From Trichormus sp. NMC-1 (GTDB lineage: Bacteria > Cyanobacteriota > Cyanobacteriia > Cyanobacteriales > Nostocaceae): a stretch of 64,000 bases of DNA. The DNA is taken from NCBI RefSeq assembly GCF_001858025.1, contig NZ_LZQD01000001.1, positions 450,572 through 514,571 on the forward strand. Direction: 5' to 3'. The notes under the pieces were generated by a model. That model saw only the letters and a program-made list of their open reading frames with translations. It did not search any database and had not been told where the DNA came from. Numbering within the stretch: position 1 is the stretch's first letter; each line of letters starts with the position of its first letter. Both the position numbers and the translations under genes were made by a program. This document shows positions 31,450-40,103 of the stretch, in pieces.

Positions 31450-32520
31450 ATGACCTCATCTGCGTCGTTTGACTACTTAGAGTCTCTCCAAGCCGATATG
31501 GCTGAATTGATAGATCGTTTACCAACCTTAAAACACCGCCAATTTATCCAACAGGCACTTGCTACCATAGTGCGTCTAGCTGATAGTGAAATTGAGCGTC
31601 TTGACTGGAAGATATTATCCGCCGCTCTAGCAGACATGGAAGGCGGTTTTCAGCTTTTTTATGGCTACCGTCATGTTCGCAAAATCACTATTTTTGGTTC
31701 TGCCCGTTTAGCACCAGAAACTCCTGAGTACCAAATCGCACTACAGTTTGCACGCGCTGTTTCTCAATTGGGATTTATGGTCATGACAGGGGGTGGTGGT
31801 GGTATCATGCAGGCGGGGCAAGAAGGTGCTGGGCGAGAAAATTCTTTTGGCTTAAATATTCAATTACCTTTTGAGCAACAAGCCAATCCTTTTATTGAAG
31901 GTGATCCGAAACTGATTCACTTCAAATATTTCTTTACCCGCAAGTTGTTTCTGCTCAAAGAAAGTGACGCTGTGGCTTTATTTCCCGGTGGGTTTGGCAC
32001 TCAAGATGAAGCTTTTGAATGTATGACATTAAGCCAGACAGGAAAATTTGGTCCAGTTCCTTTGGTTCTCATAGATACCCCCGGTGGTGATTACTGGCGC
32101 TCTTGGAGTAAATATGTTGATGAGCAATTGGTAAAAACAGGGCTTGTCAGTCCCGATGATCCTAGTTTGTACACTATTACAGATAATCTGGAAGTGGCTT
32201 GTAATGCTATTACCCAGTTTTATCAGGTTTATCACTCTAGTCGCTACGTAGGTGATCAGTTAGTAATGCGTCTGAGACAAGAATTATCAGATGCTGAAGT
32301 AGAACGACTGAATATTGACTTTTACGATATTCTTGTTCAAGGCAAAATCGAAAAAAGTCAGATATTACCTCAAGAAGGGCAAGATGAAACATCTGAACTA
32401 CCTCGCCTAATTTTATACTTCAATCAGCGAGACTTAGGGCGTTTGTATCAGATGATTGCAGCCATTAATCAAATGGGTACTCCTTCTGAGGAGGAAGCAG
32501 CACACCCAGAAAGAAAATAA
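31450..32520 (+). CDS. LOG-family nucleotide-binding protein
   Basis: A 356-residue protein with a central LOG/TIGR00725-like Rossmann domain: ITIFGSARLAPETPEY, MTGGGGGIMQAGQEGA and the signature FPGGFGTQDEAFE. Short LOG proteins are phosphoribohydrolases acting on nucleoside monophosphates. This longer form has helical extensions on both sides (about 80 residues N-terminal, about 100 C-terminal), so the substrate is not predictable. The start ATG at 31450 is clear. The same fold is also used by DprA at 42210. Confidence 0.85.
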   Translation: MTSSASFDYLESLQADMAELIDRLPTLKHRQFIQQALATIVRLADSEIERLDWKILSAALADMEGGFQLFYGYRHVRKITIFGSARLAPETPEYQIALQFARAVSQLGFMVMTGGGGGIMQAGQEGAGRENSFGLNIQLPFEQQANPFIEGDPKLIHFKYFFTRKLFLLKESDAVALFPGGFGTQDEAFECMTLSQTGKFGPVPLVLIDTPGGDYWRSWSKYVDEQLVKTGLVSPDDPSLYTITDNLEVACNAITQFYQVYHSSRYVGDQLVMRLRQELSDAEVERLNIDFYDILVQGKIEKSQILPQEGQDETSELPRLILYFNQRDLGRLYQMIAAINQMGTPSEEEAAHPERK

Positions 32521-32843
32521 GCTCTACTCGATTAAAAAAACGGGCTGAAGTTAAGTAGGATCAGTAGGGTAAGTCAATGCATCTGGTTAAAAATATGACC
32601 CGTTATGACTGCTATGGTGATAGGATTTTGGATTTTAGATTTTAGATTTTGGATTCTCAAAGACTTATTACATAAGCTTTATTTATTGCTGATTAGCAAA
32701 AATATAGCTTGTATATTAAGCTGTCGATTCTTGACTTTTCTGGTTAGAAGGCATTCTCAGTGTCAAAAACTGCAATTCAAAGGCGCGATCGCCCAGCAAA
32801 GTAAACAATATACAAAATTTGAAACAAGATAGAGGAATTAAAT
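32521..32843. other. intergenic region
   Basis: 323 bp without a supported gene. It holds a GATTTTAGATTTTGG heptamer-like run (32621-32655) and a HIP1 site at 32786-32793. AGAGGA at 32831-32836 is the ribosome binding site of the next gene. Confidence 0.6.
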
Positions 32844-34169
32844 ATGCTGGAATTATTAGGTTCAGGTTTGGTTTCTCTTTGGCTAGACATGGCTGGAGTG
32901 AAGATTAAGCCTTTAGATGCTTTAGATGCATTGGCTTGGCAAAGTAGCCCTGGCTTTGTTATTGCTCCTGATCCCAATCGAGCAGGTGCTATGACAGTGC
33001 AGGAATATCTCAAGGGCTTGATTACCTCGAAGTTGGTAGCCCAGGATCTCATCTCACATCAGGGAATTTGGTTGCAGTCAGGTCCTATGCTGATGGCTAA
33101 TCACCAAGGTACTATACCTTTACCAGCTGCATCTTTAACTAAGATTGCAACTTCACTAGCCACTTTTAAAACTTGGGGTCCAGACCATCAATTTGATACT
33201 TTGGTCAGCGCCACAGGTCCTGTAGTCAATGGCGTAGTACAGGGTGATTTGGTGATTACAGGTGGTAATGATCCGATGTTTGTGGGGGAAGAAGCGATCG
33301 CTCTTGGTAATACTCTCAATAAAATCGGCATTAAGCAAGTAAAGGGAAATTTGGTAATTATTGGCAATTTCGCCATGAATTTCCAACGTGACCCCGTTTT
33401 AGCCGGTCAATTGCTCAAGCAAGCTCTGAATCACAAGACTTGGAATCGTTCTGTGATTTACCAATATTCAATCATGCCTAAGGGAACACCCAAGCCCCAA
33501 GTTGTTATTGCTGGTACTGTCAAAGTTGAAGCACAGCCCAAAGCCCAACAAACTTTACTGGTACGTCATCGCTCTTTACCTTTAAAGCAACTAATTAAGG
33601 AGATGAATGTTTACAGTAATAACGATATTGCAGAAATGTTAGCGGATGCAGTGGGGGGAGCAACTGTAGTTAAAGCCACGGCCGCTAATCTTGCTCAAGT
33701 ACCACAGTCGGAAATTCAGTTAATTAATGGTTCTGGACTAGGACGCGAAAATCGTATTTCCCCTAGAGCAGCTTGTGCTATGTTAATGGCGCTGCAAAGA
33801 GAAGCATCAGCCCATCAGTTAACTTTGGCTGACTTATTCCCTATGTCTGGCTTTGATCAGCGCGGGACAATGCACTCCAGACATTTACCAATTGCGACTG
33901 TAATGAAAACTGGCACTCTTAATGATGTGAGTGCTTTAGCCGGAGTTGTACCCACACGCGATCGCGGTTTAGTCTGGTTTGCGATTATCAATCGTGGTGG
34001 TAATGTATCGGGTTTCCGTGCTGAACAGGATAAGCTTTTGCAACACCTCGTCAAACAATTACAAGTATCTACTGGCATACCTAATGCCCTCACCCCTGAC
34101 TCTCCTAAGAATTCCTTACCACAATTAGGTGCAGGGAGTCGAAATGAAATCTTGTTAAAAAGCTTGTAA
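32844..34169 (+). CDS. dacB: D-alanyl-D-alanine carboxypeptidase/endopeptidase, PBP4 (S13) type
   Basis: A 441-residue class C penicillin-binding protein. The three active-site motifs are visible: SLTK near residue 97, SNN in NVYSNNDIAEML and KTG in VMKTGTLNDVSALAG. Such enzymes trim or open peptidoglycan cross-links in the periplasm. The N-terminus (MLELLGSGLVSLWLDMAG) is only weakly like a signal peptide, so the true start or the export route is uncertain. AGAGGA lies upstream as a ribosome binding site. The gene ends beside a repeat block and is convergent to the lptC-like gene. Confidence 0.9.
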   Translation: MLELLGSGLVSLWLDMAGVKIKPLDALDALAWQSSPGFVIAPDPNRAGAMTVQEYLKGLITSKLVAQDLISHQGIWLQSGPMLMANHQGTIPLPAASLTKIATSLATFKTWGPDHQFDTLVSATGPVVNGVVQGDLVITGGNDPMFVGEEAIALGNTLNKIGIKQVKGNLVIIGNFAMNFQRDPVLAGQLLKQALNHKTWNRSVIYQYSIMPKGTPKPQVVIAGTVKVEAQPKAQQTLLVRHRSLPLKQLIKEMNVYSNNDIAEMLADAVGGATVVKATAANLAQVPQSEIQLINGSGLGRENRISPRAACAMLMALQREASAHQLTLADLFPMSGFDQRGTMHSRHLPIATVMKTGTLNDVSALAGVVPTRDRGLVWFAIINRGGNVSGFRAEQDKLLQHLVKQLQVSTGIPNALTPDSPKNSLPQLGAGSRNEILLKSL

Positions 34170-34170
34170 A

Positions 34171-34327
34171 CAGGGAACAGGGAACAGGGAACAGGGAACA
34201 GGGTGCAGGGGGCAGGGGGCAGGGTGCAGGGAACAGGGAACAGGGAACAGGGAACAGGGAACAGGAAGTAATTATTTCTCCCCATCTCCCCATCTCCCCA
34301 TCTCCCCATCTCCCCATCTCCCCATCC
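34171..34327. repeat. STRR mosaic: CAGGGAA heptamers then CTCCCCAT octamers
   Basis: 34171-34267 consists of CAGGGAA and CAGGGGG/CAGGGTG heptamers; 34278-34327 is six copies of the octamer TCTCCCCA. The block fills the 162 bp between two convergent genes. Minus-strand frames across it (33857-34342, 34105-34317) are artefacts. Confidence 0.95.
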
Positions 34328-34331
34328 CTTC

Positions 34332-35675
34332 CTAACCTCCATCCTGGGGAATAATCTCTGTTAGCACTCTCTCTTTAGAATTACCACCCTTAACGGTAAT
34401 ATTTTCTGTTTGCAGGTTGCCGACGGCTGTTTCACCTGTGAAAGTTAATTTTGGCTCAACTTGGCGATAAACGACATTTCCCTGGGCTTCTAGAAGTTTT
34501 TTGTCTACATTCCAAGTGAGTGTATTTGATTTTAAAGACTGGTTACGTTGTCCCACTGCATTGACATTGCCGATTAAATTAATTATTTTTTGTGGGATAT
34601 TCATTTTTCCTTGATTACCAGTCACCGTCACATTTTCAGCTTGGTGAAAAACGCGCAAGGGCGAATTTGTAGTGACAATTTCTTGAGTTATGTTCCAGGT
34701 AATAGAGTTACTAGTTATTTGCATTGGTGGATCTAGTAACTGTATCTGGGCTTTGGGTTGAATAGTAGCAATTTTAGTTTTTAAGTTAACTTCTGCGGCA
34801 TTGCCTTTACCACGGTCGGTGATTTGATTATTTTTGTAGCGGTCAATTTCGATTGGGCGATCGCTAATTAATTTTTCAGTTTTGATTTGCCAGATTAAAT
34901 GCTCAGTTCGCATTTGCAATTGTGGTTCAGTAGAATTTGCTACGACTTTTCCCGAAAATTCTACACGCTGTTCACGGGTTTTAACTCTTGCTTCCTGTGC
35001 TACAGCTTTCAACTGTTTGTGAGTACCATTTAGCTGATTACGAACAATTAATAAATCTTCTTTTGGTCGCCATTCTAATTCATTTCCTTGTAAAACAATA
35101 CCATTCAGCGGATCTGTAGCAATAATCTTGCCTTTGAGCAATAATTGCTTACCATCTTGCTGGATGTCGGCTTTATCAGCTTTAATTTTATAAACTACTT
35201 TGCCATCTTGGTATAATTCACCATCAGGATTTTCGGCTTCACCTATTTCTTTTTCTTTGGTATATTTTGCTTGTTTAGCTCTGACTTTCCAAATTGGTCT
35301 GCCTACTTCATCAAATTGTTCTAAAGCAACATCAAAAAAAGTCAACTTACTATCCACTTTTTCTGGAGATGAATCCCCAGTATTTGATTTGGTAGATGAT
35401 TGATTACTACAAGAAAATAACCCAATGACCAAAAATAAAGTTAAAGGTAGATAATACCAATTGACTGGCCATTGTAAATTATCCCATAAATGGAAGCAGG
35501 AGGAGTTGGTTTTACTTCCCCCCAGAAGTGTTGAACAAAGAAGCAAGGGTGAAAAAGACGAGGAAGAGCCGGAGTTAACATCTCTATATTTATGGTCTCC
35601 CTGCTCAATGCTCTCTGTTTCCCTGCTTCTTGTTGAATTTTCTCCCTCATTCTTCCTGCCTTCTTGATATTGCAT
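34332..35675 (-). CDS. lptC: LptC-like LPS-export lipoprotein
   Basis: A 447-residue protein with a lipoprotein signal: hydrophobic YYLPLTLFLVIGL, then lipobox LFSC with the cysteine at residue 89. The mature part is a repetitive beta-rich LptC/LptA-like region (DVALEQFDEVGRPIWKVRAK, then several LTWN-like strands). It is probably the membrane-anchored bridge of the LPS export machine. The first 70 residues before the signal are polar and unlikely to be conserved, so the start at 35675 is uncertain. No ATG lies in between, and this start overlaps the upstream stop (TAATG), which suggests coupling to the NYN gene. Confidence 0.82.
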   Translation of the reverse strand: MQYQEGRKNEGENSTRSRETESIEQGDHKYRDVNSGSSSSFSPLLLCSTLLGGSKTNSSCFHLWDNLQWPVNWYYLPLTLFLVIGLFSCSNQSSTKSNTGDSSPEKVDSKLTFFDVALEQFDEVGRPIWKVRAKQAKYTKEKEIGEAENPDGELYQDGKVVYKIKADKADIQQDGKQLLLKGKIIATDPLNGIVLQGNELEWRPKEDLLIVRNQLNGTHKQLKAVAQEARVKTREQRVEFSGKVVANSTEPQLQMRTEHLIWQIKTEKLISDRPIEIDRYKNNQITDRGKGNAAEVNLKTKIATIQPKAQIQLLDPPMQITSNSITWNITQEIVTTNSPLRVFHQAENVTVTGNQGKMNIPQKIINLIGNVNAVGQRNQSLKSNTLTWNVDKKLLEAQGNVVYRQVEPKLTFTGETAVGNLQTENITVKGGNSKERVLTEIIPQDGG

Positions 35676-36313
35676 TATTCTGGAATTTCTAAATGTCCTT
35701 CACTTTCTCGATGGTCATCCAAAAAACCCATCCCAGCTAAAGGTCGATATGGATAGCTTTGACGGGGTGTTTTTTGAATATCTTCTTTGATGGCTTCTAA
35801 ATCGATATAGCGATCGCTCACATTAATTAAACTATCACTAGTCATCGACCGCAAACTCACCACCTCAACCCGCACACCGCGATAGCTGACCGAATTTACC
35901 GCGTAAGCCAAATCGCCGTCACCGCTCACTAAAACTGCGGTATCATAGGAATCGACAAGCGCCATCATATCCACAGCTATTTCTACATCTAAGTTAGCTT
36001 TTTTTGAGCCATCTGGCAGCTGTACCAAATCTTTAGCAATGACTCGATAGCCGTTGCGACGCATCCACAGCAAAAATCCCTGCTGTTTCTCATTTGTCCG
36101 GTCTACTCCCGTATAAAAGAAAGCTCGCAACAGCCTTGATCCCCCAGTTAAACGACACAGCAACTTCGTGTAATCAATTTCGATCCCTAGTTGCAGCGCC
36201 GCATAAAATAGATTGGAGCCATCAATAAATATAGCTACACGACCGCGATTTTCTAAAACCTGTTCCGGCGTGAATATAGAGTCGTTTTCCAAATTATTCA
36301 ACATGGTTCTCAT
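35675..36313 (-). CDS. NYN-domain protein (LabA/DUF88 type)
   Basis: A 212-residue PIN-like NYN protein. The conserved acidic residues are visible: FIDGSNLFYA, KKANLDVEIAVDM and VLVSGDGDLAYAV, with the Asp triad of the fold. LabA-type members in cyanobacteria take part in circadian output; others are putative RNases. The last 40 residues are polar and variable. The stop overlaps the start of the lptC-like gene by one base. Confidence 0.88.
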   Translation of the reverse strand: MRTMLNNLENDSIFTPEQVLENRGRVAIFIDGSNLFYAALQLGIEIDYTKLLCRLTGGSRLLRAFFYTGVDRTNEKQQGFLLWMRRNGYRVIAKDLVQLPDGSKKANLDVEIAVDMMALVDSYDTAVLVSGDGDLAYAVNSVSYRGVRVEVVSLRSMTSDSLINVSDRYIDLEAIKEDIQKTPRQSYPYRPLAGMGFLDDHRESEGHLEIPE

Positions 36314-36393
36314 ACCTCAGTTCTTATCCTTGTTATTTTTGATAGAAATCGCTAACTTTTACATACTTGTTAGAGTGGCTTATCATAATTTTC

Positions 36394-36416
36394 CGGGGCT
36401 AATCAATTAAGCCCCG
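36394..36416. terminator. hairpin between metG and the NYN gene
   Basis: Perfect 7-bp stem CGGGGCT / AGCCCCG with a 9-base loop. On the plus strand a TTTTTT run follows at 36423-36428; on the minus strand, where metG ends, the following bases are only A/T-rich. It probably separates metG from the next minus-strand unit or controls read-through. Confidence 0.5.
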
Positions 36417-36451
36417 AGCAAATTTTTTGCGTAAATCAAAAATGGAAAGTA

Positions 36452-38053
36452 CTAATCATTTTTTAAAGCTTCTATCCGTTTAAAAACTGGTTGAGGTGTA
36501 CCCAACTGTTGTTGATCGGATAATACGCCCCATGTTGCATGGGTAGTAAAAGGCGCAATAATTAAACTTTCTGTTTGATCGTTAAAGTTTATTCCCCAGC
36601 CGAGTTGCTGATAAATATCACTGCTGATATTGGGAATAATCGGGGAGAGGAGATAAGCTGCTAATCTCACTGATTCAAGAACCGTGTACAGCACTGCTTC
36701 CACTTCTTCCTGCTTTCCCTGTTTATATAATGTCCAAGGTGCTTGGTCATCAATAAACTTATTGCTGGCTTGTACCAGCGACAGAACAGCATGGCAGGCT
36801 TCATTGAAAGCTAGTGTCTCGTAGGCTTGTTTCACCTTCTCTCCTAGACTTAAGCCAATTGCTTTTAAAGAATTTTCAGCCGGGATAGCTGACTGGGCAA
36901 TTGACGGCACTTTACCAGCGCAGTATTTCTTCACCATGTTTAAGGTGCGATTTAACAAATTACCTAAATCATTTGCCAAATCTGCATTCAGAACATGAAT
37001 GAACCTAATTTCATTAAAATCGCCATCTTTACCAAATTCGATTTCCTTAAGGAAGTAATAACGAACTGCGTCGCTACCATAACGTTGAACTAAAGCTACA
37101 GGATCTAGGGTATTACCTAGGGTTTTACCCATTTTTTGACCATCTTTAGTCAAAAAGCCATGCCCAAAAACTCGCTCTGGTAAGGGTAAACCTGCTGATA
37201 TCAGCATTGCTGGCCAGTACACTGCATGAAAGCGCAATATATCTTTACCAATCAGGTGCAGATTGATTGGCCACCATTTTTCTAAAGCATTGGCTAAAGT
37301 CGGTTCTGCATCAGGTTCTAACAATGCTGTGACATAACCTAATAGCGCATCAAACCAGACATAAAGGGTATGTTTAGAATCCACAGGTACTGGAAAACCC
37401 CAATCGAGATTTACCCGCGAAATCGAAAAGTCTTGTAAACCTTGACTAACAAAGTTGAGGACTTCATTCCGCCGACTTGCAGGTTGGATAAAATCTGGTC
37501 TAGACTGATAAAATTCCTCTAATTGGGTTTGATACTTGGATAGTTTAAAGAAGTAGTTTTGCTCGTCTCGCCACTCTACTTGCTTGGTAGTATGTATGGG
37601 GCAGCGTTTATCTTCGAGCAGTTCCCGTTCTTCTTTAAATTCTTCGCAGGATACGCAGTACCAACCTTTTTGTTGTCCTTGGTAAATATCGCCATTTTCC
37701 CAAACTCGTTGGAAGAATTCTTTGACAATTGCGTGATGGTTAGCAGCGGTGGTGCGACTAAAGCGATCATATTGGATATTGAGAACTTCCCACAAGTTCA
37801 GGAAACTGGGTACTATTTGATCACAAAACTCTTGTGGTGCTTTTCCAGAACTAGCTGCTGACCGCTGAATTTTCTGTCCATGTTCATCTGTACCCGTAAT
37901 TAGCAGTACTTGATGTCCCAATAAGCGCTGAAACCGTGCCACTACATCCGCAGCCATTGTTGTGTAAGCACTGCCAATATGAGGAACATCGTTTACATAG
38001 TATAGAGGTGTCGTCAGTACAAATGTCTTTTCTGTTTTATTCACTAGATTCAT
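36452..38053 (-). CDS. metG: methionyl-tRNA synthetase
   Basis: A 533-residue class I aminoacyl-tRNA synthetase. The HIGH-type motif is PHIGSAYTT near residue 24, and the KMSKS motif is KMGKTLGN. The zinc-knuckle region keeps three cysteines (WYCVSCEEF ... RCPIH). The anticodon-binding helical domain is present, and the protein ends without the C-terminal tRNA-binding dimer domain, as usual in cyanobacteria. The start ATG at 38053 is clear. Confidence 0.95.
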   Translation of the reverse strand: MNLVNKTEKTFVLTTPLYYVNDVPHIGSAYTTMAADVVARFQRLLGHQVLLITGTDEHGQKIQRSAASSGKAPQEFCDQIVPSFLNLWEVLNIQYDRFSRTTAANHHAIVKEFFQRVWENGDIYQGQQKGWYCVSCEEFKEERELLEDKRCPIHTTKQVEWRDEQNYFFKLSKYQTQLEEFYQSRPDFIQPASRRNEVLNFVSQGLQDFSISRVNLDWGFPVPVDSKHTLYVWFDALLGYVTALLEPDAEPTLANALEKWWPINLHLIGKDILRFHAVYWPAMLISAGLPLPERVFGHGFLTKDGQKMGKTLGNTLDPVALVQRYGSDAVRYYFLKEIEFGKDGDFNEIRFIHVLNADLANDLGNLLNRTLNMVKKYCAGKVPSIAQSAIPAENSLKAIGLSLGEKVKQAYETLAFNEACHAVLSLVQASNKFIDDQAPWTLYKQGKQEEVEAVLYTVLESVRLAAYLLSPIIPNISSDIYQQLGWGINFNDQTESLIIAPFTTHATWGVLSDQQQLGTPQPVFKRIEALKND

Positions 38054-39078
38054 GCAAAATTAAAAAACAAATTATTAAACCGTTTTCTCTGTTCGTTAAT
38101 GCGGTAAAACCACGTAATTATATAACATGGCTACTCATTTTTTCAAACCACCATTTAATATTAGCAAAGTTCCTCAACTCAAGAATTGTTGTGTAATATC
38201 TAGAAATCCAGCTAATTTATCGTCCCATTAGGGATAATAGTTGCTACTCCCTTCCCAGTGTAAGATTAGCTATCTTCTTCCTTCTTCCTTCTTTGCTTCT
38301 CCTGTCGGAGACGCTGCGCGAACGCAACGCTACCGCGAACGCGTCTTTGCGGTTTATTTAACCAAATACCGTGGGTTTAAGTCCCCCGGTTCTATAACCG
38401 GTAAGTTTTGTGTTGGGGTTAAATCCCCATTACAAAACTTAATTACGAATTACGAATTACGAATTACGAATTATTTAATCCGTATTCTTTGAGTGGGAAG
38501 AGAGTAAAAATCATGGTGTCAGCAGTTTATGGCAGTGATTCTTACAAATGGAATAATCTTTATAGACGAAACACTAACCCCAATTCTGAAAATATAGTTG
38601 AATCTGTAATTTAGACATTCTATAAAGATGCTCTAAATTAGAGTAAAGAAATGTAAAAATTACATCAAGATAAACTGCGAGTTTTTGAGAAAAAATATTC
38701 TGTATAATCTCAGGAGGATTTATTTATCCTCAACGAAATCACAGAAAAAGTTTTTTATTCGCAAAGAAATAGGGAACAGTTTTTCTAAATATCTATTTCC
38801 AATCATAAATTACTATCCTTGGGTGAAAGTGTGAAAGGTGGTTTTAGCGCTTTCATATATTTATATATAATCGTGAAATCTCTTCTCAATTCTGTAATCA
38901 GGATTTCAGAGTTGGCTAATTTTTGTCTGGAAAGGTTGATGATTCATAATTGGGAATTGGTAATTTTCTCCCCATCTCCGCGTCTCCCTATCCCCGCGTC
39001 TCCCCATCCCCACATCCCTTGTCCTTCGATCTCCCCATCAGGGCGAGTGAAACGGTAAAGTTAAACAAGGTTAATATA
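38054..39078. other. long intergenic region with mixed repeats
   Basis: About 1 kb between metG and the alpha/beta hydrolase. It contains a cluster of CGGAGACGCTGCGCGAAC and CGCTACCGCGAACGCG type repeats (38305-38346), five AATTACG heptamers (38441-38473), one possible 33-codon gene (38513-38614) and octamer repeats CTCCCCATC/CGCGTCTC (38969-39016). The open frame upstream of 39079 runs through those octamers and is not a credible N-terminus. Confidence 0.65.
38513..38614 (+). CDS. possible small protein of 33 residues
   Basis: ATG at 38513 with a purine-rich GGGAAGAGAG 7-16 bases upstream opens MVSAVYGSDSYKWNNLYRR and closes at TAG 38612. The composition is protein-like and not derived from the neighbouring heptamers. 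I do not recognise it. It could equally be a chance frame. Confidence 0.2.
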   Translation: MVSAVYGSDSYKWNNLYRRNTNPNSENIVESVI

Positions 39079-39921
39079 ATGAAGACACACATTTGTAAAA
39101 TGGCACACGTTGAACTTAAACCTTGTTTTCTGACACCGAAACGAGTAAAATTAGACTATCCACTGTTTGTGTATTTACCAGGGATGGATGGAACTGGTCA
39201 ATTGTTGCGATCGCAAACTGCTGGATTAGAACTTGGCTTCGATGTCCGATGCTTGGCGATCCCCAGGAAAGACCTCACCACCTGGGATGTGCTAACAAAC
39301 AACGTTTTAGACTTAATTCACTCAGAATTAGAAAAAAGCTGCCACCGACCAGTTTACCTGTGTGGTGAGTCATTTGGGGGTTGTTTAGCGATGAAAGTAG
39401 CAACCCAATCACCACAGTTATTTAAACGCATTATTTTAATTAATCCCGCTTCAGCTTTTCAACTACGTCCTTGGCTAAACTCATTATCTCAACTAACTGA
39501 CTTAGTGCCATCATGGTTTTATGATGTTGGCGCATTGGGGTTGTTACCGTTTTTGGCATCTTTACCACGGATGTCTAGTAGCGATCGCCATGAACTGCTA
39601 AAAGCTATGCGTTCAGTCCCACCAGAAACCATTAACTGGCGGTTATGGTTATTGCGAGAGTTTAATGTTGATCAGGAAAAATTGCAACAGCTAACGCAAC
39701 AAGTGTTATTAATTGCTGGGGGGAGCGATCGTCTTTTACCTTCTGTCAGTGAGGTAGAACGGTTAGATGATATTTTACCTAATACTAAGACAGTATTATT
39801 ACCTGATAGCGGTCATGCTTGTTTGTTAGAAGAAGATGTAAATCTGTATGACATTCTTCAAGCTAATGAATTTCTGGAAACTGATATGCAAGTAAGTAAG
39901 AAATTACAAGTTAACAGATAG
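39079..39921 (+). CDS. alpha/beta hydrolase related to phytyl ester synthase
   Basis: A 280-residue alpha/beta hydrolase. The oxyanion region YLPGMDGTGQLL, nucleophile elbow LCGESFGGCLAMKVA, acid region LLIAGGSDRLLPS and histidine in LPDSGHACLLEED form the triad. The pattern LPGMDGTGQLLRSQTAGL plus FDVRCLAIP is typical of the hydrolase half of plant and cyanobacterial phytyl ester synthase-like proteins, without the acyltransferase half. The substrate could be chlorophyll-derived phytol or acyl-lipid esters (inference). I use ATG 39079; the frame extends to 38950 only through repeats. Confidence 0.8.
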   Translation: MKTHICKMAHVELKPCFLTPKRVKLDYPLFVYLPGMDGTGQLLRSQTAGLELGFDVRCLAIPRKDLTTWDVLTNNVLDLIHSELEKSCHRPVYLCGESFGGCLAMKVATQSPQLFKRIILINPASAFQLRPWLNSLSQLTDLVPSWFYDVGALGLLPFLASLPRMSSSDRHELLKAMRSVPPETINWRLWLLREFNVDQEKLQQLTQQVLLIAGGSDRLLPSVSEVERLDDILPNTKTVLLPDSGHACLLEEDVNLYDILQANEFLETDMQVSKKLQVNR

Positions 39922-40103
39922 AGGGCGTTTGTCTTAAATACTTTTTTGGGTGCAACGTATAGGACGGGCTAAAGCAAAGCATAACTCAACCCAGACATAG
40001 CTTTTCATGCTTTGAGTTAAATGAAAAGAGCGATCGCCTCAACATGACTCGTGCTAGTTATCCTATGTGTTACAACTGTATGATAACTAGATACTCAGCG
40101 TAT

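Noticed and set aside
33857-34342. 161- and 70-residue minus-strand frames over the dacB 3' end
   Set aside because: Antisense shadow of dacB plus translated STRR block.
39984-40020. Inverted repeat TAACTCAA/TTGAGTTA before the recQ gene
   Set aside because: Loop is long and no T-run follows; could be an operator but support is too thin.
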